Of a DNA stretch of 60,000 bases, positions 53,190 through 60,000 are shown one piece after another. The first letter of the stretch is position 1. Each line of letters opens with the position of its first letter. The notes beneath the pieces were generated by a model. That model worked only from the letters and a program-made list of their open reading frames with translations, was not told where the DNA came from and did not search any database. Source of the stretch: Adiantum capillus-veneris (Eukaryota > Streptophyta > Polypodiopsida > Polypodiales > Pteridaceae); NCBI GenBank assembly GCA_014529385.2, contig CM043971.1:84797340-84857339 (forward strand). Reading direction: 5' to 3'. Both the position numbers and the translations under genes were made by a program.

Positions 53190-54560
53190 GTTGGTAATCA
53201 CCTAAAAATATTACAATCGCATATCAAGAAGATGTTTTACAGGAAGATTTTTGGCTCTCCCTCTACTGGTATAACTTTTGGTCTTTACTTTTCCAAAGTT
53301 AGACCTAGAAGTAATAGAGGGAGTTAAAAAAGAAATAAGCAAATTACGTGTTAGTCAAATAAATAGGTCTTTTCAGGGATGGCGTAGATTCTTCCTCCAT
53401 ATTGGGTTCAATCAGACTAAGGAGAGTCTTTACTCCTTTGTAATTGCCATAGGATGTCAGAAATTTCCAAGTGCATTCTCTTTAAGCTCTTTGAGAACTT
53501 CAAGCATCATGTTGCGGAAGTGAATGAACACAATTTATGCTAAAACCAAGTTACAAGCTTGTCTCCCAAGCCAAGAACCTATTAATGATAAGTGAAACTC
53601 TACATCTTTGTAGGAAATAATAATTCTAGGTGATTAAGAATGTACCAAACCGCATGATCAAACCAAATGATACTTGACTCGCATGTAGCTTTGTTGTCAA
53701 AGAACTTATAGGCACATTTGATATAAGGCCTTTAAATATTCCAAATAGAATCTAAATAGTAGTCTGCATTTGTCTTGAAAAAGTCCATAATACCTTTTGT
53801 GCATCCATAAATCTTAGTATTAGTGGAACATTTGGCCGGATCCAAAAAATTCATGGCAAAGGGAGCATTGATTAACTGTCATTTATCCAAGAATTGAGTG
53901 CCTTTAAGAATATGAACCCAACACTCATCCATGCAGGCAACAGGTAAGTTGGCTTTAAAAATCCAAAATTCAAGTGGAAGAGGTGCCAAAAAACCTTTGT
54001 TGGGGAGGGTCCAAAGATGATTGTCCACACTTGCCCCTTCTACCTCAACTTGTTTTGGAGGAAGAGAAGAAAAATATTTTGAGGCTTTAGGAACCATTTC
54101 CAAAAGTGTAGACTCACTAAGAGAGCATAAATCATGTTGGAAATTCTTAACTGCATTGCGACTAAAAATAGTACTTGACACATTTAAGGATGGAATTGTC
54201 GGTGTAGTAATGAAGGCCAGGTTAAGTCGACACAACTTATTAAGAAAATTGGTTAGCTCTGCATCTGAGGAGGAAAAGGTGGCAAGTGACTATGTGTGAA
54301 TTTTTTGAAGAAGAGGAAGTTTCTTTCATTCCTCTTCTAAGGGTTTAAGTCCTTCTTTCTTGTTTTTTACAAGAGCAGCTAAGAGCTTGATCTAATCAAT
54401 GAAAGAAAGAATTTGCAGTAAGGAACTGTGAAAATAACACTTTACATTTGTAGACCCAACGATAAGTTTAGAAGATGTTGCATTCTCATGCAACATAAGA
54501 CATAAACAGTTGCTTTAGAAGAAGTGAGCTCATCAAGGAGTTCCATCCCGAGAGCAAAAG
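53190..54560 (-). pseudogene. ORF-X copy 2: unknown protein upstream of the RT, decayed
   Basis: A diverged copy of 47650-48960. Blocks in order: 'SSSDAELTNFLNKLCRLNLA', 'LCSLSESTLLEMVPKASKYF', 'VDNHLWTLPNKGFLAPLPLE', 'FFKTNADYYLDSIWN', 'IIWFDHAVWYILNHLELLF', and a basic 'KVKTKSYTSRGRAKNLP' end near 53240. It lies about 200-400 bases upstream of the RT remnant on the same strand, so the two were probably ORF1 and ORF2 of one element. Several stops interrupt it. Function unknown. Confidence 0.6.
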
Positions 54561-55040
54561 AGTCATTCCGAAAATAGAGAGATCAACATAAATTAGAGAC
54601 AAAGTAGGATATACAACCAATACTTTTAATTTATTTTGACAGCCCTAGCAAGAAAGGGTATGTATCTATATACATGGTAAATCAAAGACCACCTAGGTTT
54701 ATGTTTGTAAATTTTGGCATGAGCTGTTCTAAGATTTTCATTGATAGCTTCTAGATTTTTAGGGATATTAAGAATCCGTCTTCGGGCAGTGTATTTATAG
54801 TGGTGAGATACCTGAGAAAAGGACAGGGGAAAGAGCAAATGGTAATACATAAAACCTTTAAACCAGTCAATCCAAGAATATTATGACTGTGTGTATGTAT
54901 CCCTATTAGAACTATAGGTCAAAATCCTAACCTTCTAATATTTATGTATCTTTGTCTATCTCTTTGTCCTAAATTGACAAGTCAATTTACGTTCAAGTGT
55001 GCTTATTTGTGTGTGTTGGAGTATTAGTCTATATACTTAT
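54561..55040. other. Noncoding sequence upstream of ORF-X copy 2
   Basis: AT-rich, no gene recognised. It may be the leader of the RT-bearing element on the minus strand. Confidence 0.35.
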
Positions 55041-55274
55041 TCACAACTTGAACCATACAATTCAAAAAGAGAATTGACAAAGGTAAACGAGAATGAGTAC
55101 ATACATTTTTCCATTAAATATATGTACATTTCAAATATAATTTTGATATTTTAATTACATCTAAGAGGGGGGGAAATAAAGTAGCAATAGTAGATGTTTC
55201 CTACTTAGTCTGGTCAAGCAGCATTTGAATCCAAAGATTTTTAAAAAGGGAATCCTTACTTGCAACCATCATGC
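55041..55274 (+). repeat. Dispersed direct repeat, copy 2 (partner 44369-44597)
   Basis: Same 230-base sequence, from 'gaaccatacaattcaaaaag' to 'cttacttgcaaccatcatgc', with a G-run length change (aagaggggggg). Confidence 0.85.
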
Positions 55275-56971
55275 TCAGGGCCTCTTTTCAAATTTTGCTC
55301 AACTTCTCTCTTGGTATGCACTTGATGCATGAAAATCACAAAAAACATCTATGTATTTATTTTGTACATATCTATGCTTTTGACACATTTGGATCTCGGA
55401 AATAAGGAGAGGTAGGAACAAACCCTATGAAAAAGAAAATTTCATTGGATGCCGATTCTACCCGACGGTCACTCATGTGAAGAGTAAAAGTCAATAGTGA
55501 AAGGGAAGAGAATCTTATGCATTATGGAGTTGGAGTTAACAAAACATTATCAAATTCAAGTCTAATTCACTTGTGGACACAAGGCTTGCACATGAAGTCA
55601 AGAGGAGACCACTTGGAAGACTTTTGGAAGGGAAAAGACGGACACATATTTTTATGGAAATTTTCTCTATTTTTTTCATTCCAAATTGAAAACAATTTCA
55701 AAAGCAAACTTGTAGGCATTGAGCAGATCTTATGGCTCCTATTTTTTTAAAAAGTTTGGAGCTACGGTTTGAGAGATATGGTCAAAATGGTGGAGACTAT
55801 CTGTCCACTTGGGAAGAAGTCATGGCTATCCAGCTACACACAGACAATTTCTTATAGGTTTCTCTGCATTATTGCTATATTTTCTCTTATTTTATCAAGA
55901 TTCTCTCATATATTATAAGGAAGCTGTTGGACTCAAGCTATGGAAGGTGGCATGGAGACAAAGCTCACCATGATGGAGGCGATTAGAAGGAAATTGGTCA
56001 ATAAGCAAGGCACATGGAGCTCTCTCATTGGTGGGATGCCTCTCTGAGGTTACTTTGTAATAAGTCCTCTTGCTCATAATCTCTTTCCTAATCACTCTCT
56101 TGGCTTATAAAAGGAGGCCTCCTCTTTTGTAAACGGGACACACTACACACACACACACACTACTCCATATGCACACTATCCTATACCCACACACCTACAC
56201 ATACACACCCTGGTGCTTCATGCTAGTAGCATGAACCCTAATCACATAATCACAACACCATCACCATCACCATCACCATGCACTAAATTAGCACCATTCC
56301 ACACACTTGAAATGAAGGATTGAAGGCACGATTTCAAGAAGAAGAATGATGGTTACACTCATGATATTCCTCGCCATCAACTACCATCCCTCCATTATGC
56401 ATCCTACGGTCTTGTCCCCTTCTCATCTTCTTGCCCTATGCTACCTATTGTATTCATCTTTTCCAAGCAATCAACACACTCCATCTTGGTGCCATACCTT
56501 GTGTCATTTGGGATACACTTCATTGTGAGTATGGTTTATGCTTGTTAATTCCATTTTGCTTATGTTGAGGTATGCGGATTTGCCACCATACACACTCTCT
56601 CTCTCCCTCATTTATTCCTATCATCTTGCTACTTGCATCTTAAGGTGTGTAGATTCGCCACCTCTGGTATGAGAAGTGAATGTACTTGCAAGTTCCCTTA
56701 CCTCAATATCTTCCTTATTACATTCACGAGTAGCAAGTGCATTCTCACTCACTCACCATTCCCCTCATCTTGTTTTTTTTTACCACCCCATCCCACACTT
56801 GAGCGTGGATCTTGAAATTTTTTTCCATGGAATGTTTGATTCTGTATATGGATGCATCCTAGCCAAAGATCTTGCTAGGTGGTGCCCCTATTGTGTACCT
56901 CCCATGATGAGGCCGTCGTGCATAGTCTTGGTGTACAGGCCACCGGGTTTGTTTTGCACTTCCACCTCTCA
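55275..56971 (+). repeat. Probable LTR of Gypsy element F (left end not fixed)
   Basis: It contains TATAAAAG at 56106-56113, then (AC)n (about 56141-56160), CAC/CAT trinucleotides (about 56249-56280) and a pyrimidine-rich leader. It ends ...CACCTCTCA at 56971, directly before a primer-site-like sequence. The duplicated phrase 'ggtatgcggatttgccacc' / 'ggtgtgtagattcgccacc' (56570 and 56643) is internal. The start could not be fixed, so part of this span may be flanking DNA. Confidence 0.45.
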
Positions 56972-56973
56972 TT

Positions 56974-56990
56974 TGGTGCCCCCACTGAGG
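56974..56990 (+). promoter_or_regulatory. Primer-binding site candidate of element F
   Basis: TGGTGCCCCCACTGAGG follows ...CTCTCATT, similar in form to the TTGGCGCC-type sites of plant Gypsy elements. The tRNA is not assigned. Confidence 0.45.
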
Positions 56991-57032
56991 AGGGCTCTGC
57001 AAAGACCTTCAATTAACAAAGAGTAGTGATGC

Positions 57033-57290
57033 ATGCCATCAATCATGGATGAGTGGCTACAAGATTTTTCAAATTGGAGGACTGAAGAAGAGGAGACTGT
57101 AGAAGCACTCAAGGCCTTCATCAAAGTGCTACTGCCAGGTTGTAGCGTTGTCAATATCCAAGAGGTAAGCTCCCCATCTCGCATTGCTCGTGCTAATCGC
57201 AAATCAAGAGCATTAAGAGGGAGGGCTACAAAATGTTATCACTGTTGTCAACCGAAGAATTTTGTCAATGAGTGCCAACAGAGGAGGTGA
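57033..57290 (+). pseudogene. Short ORF with decayed zinc knuckle, element F
   Basis: 85 residues: an acidic helical start ('MPSIMDEWLQDFSNWRTEEE'), a basic stretch, and 'KCYHCCQPKNFVNECQQ', a C-x2-C-x4-N-x4-C knuckle in which the His ligand is replaced by Asn. It could be a remnant of an earlier gag or an extra ORF before gag. Sequence 57291-58022 after it shows nothing recognisable. Confidence 0.4.
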
Positions 57291-58022
57291 AGAAAGAACG
57301 GTGAGCTTTTCTTTGGAGAACCACATCAGCACTCCCACATCAGTCAGATTTTGTGTAGCACCAAGTGTTCTCTCTCCAAAGGTCAAAGAAGAGTCATCAA
57401 CTACATCAACCACGAAGTCCAAGCCACAAAGCCTAAAGTAAATTTGGTGGAAGCAGATGGTCCTATGCTCTCTCTAGGCCTAGAGAGTTCAAGTGAAGTA
57501 TGACCACCCAAGCGTCACCGCCACATGCAAAATGGAAAGCTGATTGAGGTAGACTCTTCTCGCCCATTCTGTTTTGAACCCAATATGGAGGATTATGTGA
57601 ACTTTCACAAGAGGTAGAGGCATGTGGTGAAGGTGTCACCTTGTCAACACTTAAGGTATGCAACTCTAGTGGTCAAAACCTTGCTCTACACCCAACATGG
57701 ATAATAACAATAGGCCAGAAGTCTTTCCTTTTCGTTTCTTGCAACACATGCATGTAAACGTGCACATTGATAGGAAGATATTCTACCAGAAAAAGATGGT
57801 TTTTTTTTTTTGGAGCAGAGATGCTTGGCAAAATCCTTAGACCCCCAGGTCCCATCATCTTACCCATTCTTGATTACTACCACTCTTTTGATGTAAGCGT
57901 CTTTAGTTTATTCTATCCTTGCGCTCTTCTTAGCTCATGCTCACCCATGTATAAACCTTTATGAATCACTAAGTCATTCCAAAATAAAAAGTTTTTTATT
58001 GTCTGCTCATTGATTTACTACC

Positions 58023-58910
58023 ATGGAAAGTGTCTCTTTTCTCACATTCGATGGCAAGAAGGGAGAAGACGTCACCACCGATTTTCTAGATAACTTTGAC
58101 ATCACCTGTGTGGTTTCCAACAACGATGATGACACCTCACGGCTTTGAATCTTTCCTCTACTGATGAAAGTGGAGGCCAAGTCTTGTTATAATGCTTTGA
58201 CCCACGCTACCAAGGATGCATGGGACTTACTACATGCTGCATTCGTAAAGAGGTTTGGTGGAGACACAACCTCAAAAAAGTTATGGTAGTTGCTTACAAA
58301 GTTAAAGTGGGGAGGTCTGCTAGAGTATGCCACTTACGAATCCAAGTTTATGTATTCATGGGAGCGATGGGTTGCCTCACTAGAGGAAGGTGAAGGAGCG
58401 CCTAATTTTTTGAAGAAGGACCATTTCATTGTTGGTCACTACTTAAAGAGAAGGTGAAGGGGAGATTCCGTGCAATGTATGAATTGGCAGTGGATGTAGC
58501 CCACCTTAAATCCACGAAGCTGCACATGCAAGAAAGACTCAATGAGTCAGAGGAATCAAGCTCAGTCAGAGTAACCCCAGTTACTGCAATAGCCGCAAAG
58601 AGGACCCAACCACAAAAGGCATCAGAAGAGCAGTAAGACCTATTGAGCCGCATCACTAATCAACTCGATAATCTATCTGTGCATTTGGTGCAACAAGGGC
58701 ATGCACACAACCGTAATCAAGATAAAGGGAGAGGACAATGAAGGCAGAACCAAGAATACCACTACTACAATTGTGGAAAAGATGGCCATGGCATGTATTA
58801 TTGTCCACAACCAAGGAGGCAAGATTTTAGAAGAGGAGCAAGACAAAATCACCTCTCACCACCAAGAGTAAGACGACACCATCAAGGCCACCACAACAAC
58901 CACCACCTGT
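58023..58910 (+). pseudogene. Element F gag (capsid and zinc knuckle), broken
   Basis: It starts at ATG 58023 'MESVSFLTFDGKKGEDVTTD'. The capsid pattern follows: 'AKSCYNALTHATKDAWDLLH', 'AFVKRFGGDTTSKKLW' and 'LKWGGLLEYATYESKFMYSW', a standard retrotransposon Gag domain. Stops interrupt it (for example 58146). In another frame come 'GRFRAMYELAVDVAHLKSTK' (58454-58636) and a knuckle 'YYNCGKDGHGMYYC' (about 58762), with its first Cys replaced by Tyr. The end is Arg/His/Pro-rich. Confidence 0.75.
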
Positions 58911-59139
58911 GAAAATATTAAAATGACCTGTGCAACCGCAACCACCACCAAATACCCTCATTCCACCTTTACCACCACCACTAGCTGGCAACCAGGTAGT
59001 GAGTGTCATTAGTCTCTTGACAAAATGAAAGTGGAGAAACACATCAAGGGAGTAGAGGAGGGTAAGACCAATGTTCAGGAGGTAGAAACCATGGGATTTG
59101 AGCACTCTATGTCTAAGCTATAGAAAAAGAAGAAAAGAT

Positions 59140-59420
59140 AAAGGCCAAGGGAGACTCAATCAAGAGAAAGTCTAAGCCACCACAAAAAATTGGCAATTTA
59201 GATTTCACAATTGGTGAGTCTACAAAATCTTGTGATCTTGTGAATGATGTTTCTACGCAGGGCTTGAAGATCCATAAGGGGGAAGGCTACCCAATTATCT
59301 CAGAGAGACCATGGCTCATGGGCATGAGAGCAAATCAATATTTGGACACATGAATTCTCAATATGCAAGCTAGAAAGGGCAAGGAGATCCCATACAACAC
59401 AAAGACAGGTAAGTAACAAG
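59140..59420 (+). pseudogene. Element F protease remnant
   Basis: Translation includes 'KPPQKIGNLDFTIGESTKSC', 'GEGYPIISERPWLMGMRANQ' and 'NMQARKGKEIPYNTKTGK'. The middle block corresponds to the G-x-P-I-I-L-G-R-P-W-L motif of non-chromodomain plant Gypsy proteases. A TGA near 59350 (expected Gln or Trp) and another stop near 59411 break the frame. The catalytic Asp half was not found. Confidence 0.6.
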
Positions 59421-59458
59421 GGATGGACATAGAGACTACTATAAATTAGCTCTCTAAC

Positions 59459-59791
59459 ATGTCTACTATAGCATCAAAGGAGGAATCTACAACAATAAAT
59501 GATAGTGACAACTCTCTTGAAATCATGGGTCTTGTTCTCACTGTTCACAACAAGGTGGATCCACCAGATGTACAATTGCAAGAAGGAAGCATGAAGTCTT
59601 TGGAAATATACCAATCAAAGGAAACAATTGCAGACCAAACTCAAATGGTTGTTACCAAGGAGTGGGATTTTGGAGTCCACCCTCAGGAGATTCTTAAGCA
59701 AGTGGATGCAGTGGAAACTTATTGGAGATCTAGGTTTGGCAACCTAGATGTAGAGATTGTGTTTGATTATACTGTGTTAGATGCATTTTAA
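59459..59791 (+). pseudogene. Element F protease-RT linker, open fragment
   Basis: 110 residues, acidic, no motif. It follows the protease remnant in order and probably corresponds to the spacer before RT. RT itself would lie beyond the window; the last 200 bases show no RT block. Confidence 0.4.
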
Positions 59792-60000
59792 AAAAAGCTT
59801 TTAAAAACCCTTAGCATAAGGGATGGGTATAAGGGTCATAGAAAATGGATCCCAATGTGAGAAAGATGGCAGTATGGTCTTGCATGCAAATAGTCAAGAT
59901 GAAGTGTTTTTCAACCAGTGGATTGCAACCTATACTTTGTATATGCTATGCACTTTGGTACAACATGTATCAACCTTGCCTTTAAGCTACAGGGTTGGTG

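Noticed and set aside
1-60000. tRNA or rRNA genes
   Set aside because: No sequence with a matching acceptor stem, T-arm (GGTTCRANYCC) and D-arm was found. tRNA-like bits are primer-binding sites of retroelements.

Overview
This window reads as nuclear DNA of a land plant with a large, repeat-filled genome. The evidence is one interrupted host gene for plant-type thiamine synthesis (fused ThiD-ThiE, TH1) with short GT-AG introns, a dense load of Ty3/Gypsy, Copia-like and LINE retroelements, and many (CT)n/(GT)n microsatellites. A fern or other seed-free plant is plausible, but the sequence does not prove it.

Layout. 1-3424: element A, a degenerate chromovirus-type Gypsy element with LTR tails, a tRNA-iMet-type primer-binding site and a deletion joining gag to integrase. 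3425-4700: older LTR/protease debris. 4701-27034: Gypsy element B (LTR, gag-pol with chromodomain, LTR) with target duplication CGTCT. Its 3' LTR is split by element C (13237-26878, target duplication GTCTT). C has LTRs in direct orientation, but its interior is two gag-pol copies in opposite orientations. The minus-strand copy carries a long extra reading frame after integrase. 27523-28706: the 3' exons of TH1; its 5' exons are not in the window, so the nest probably lies in a giant intron. 29330-34350: a minus-strand LINE (ORF1p, endonuclease, RT, CCHC tail) with frame breaks and a run of 33 G.

34.4-60 kb is AT-rich and gene-poor. It holds a Copia-like LTR (38.25-38.98 kb), foldback and MITE-like elements (39.8, 45.4 and 46.0 kb), palindrome-bearing repeats with a period near 283 bp (42.2-43.1 kb), and fragments of an unfamiliar repeat family. 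That family has two diverged copies of an unknown ORF (47.65-48.96 and 53.2-54.5 kb, minus strand), a decayed reverse transcriptase resembling Penelope-like enzymes (51.56-53.0 kb, minus strand) and shared flanking repeats. From about 56 kb there is a degenerate Gypsy LTR, primer site, gag and protease on the plus strand.

Only TH1 looks like a functional gene. All transposon reading frames seen are broken. In elements B and C most nonsense changes have the C-to-T/G-to-A form expected from methylated, silenced copies. The most unusual objects are the inverted-duplication element C, its extra ORF, and the RT-bearing family at 43-55 kb. Identities and counts given here were made by eye.
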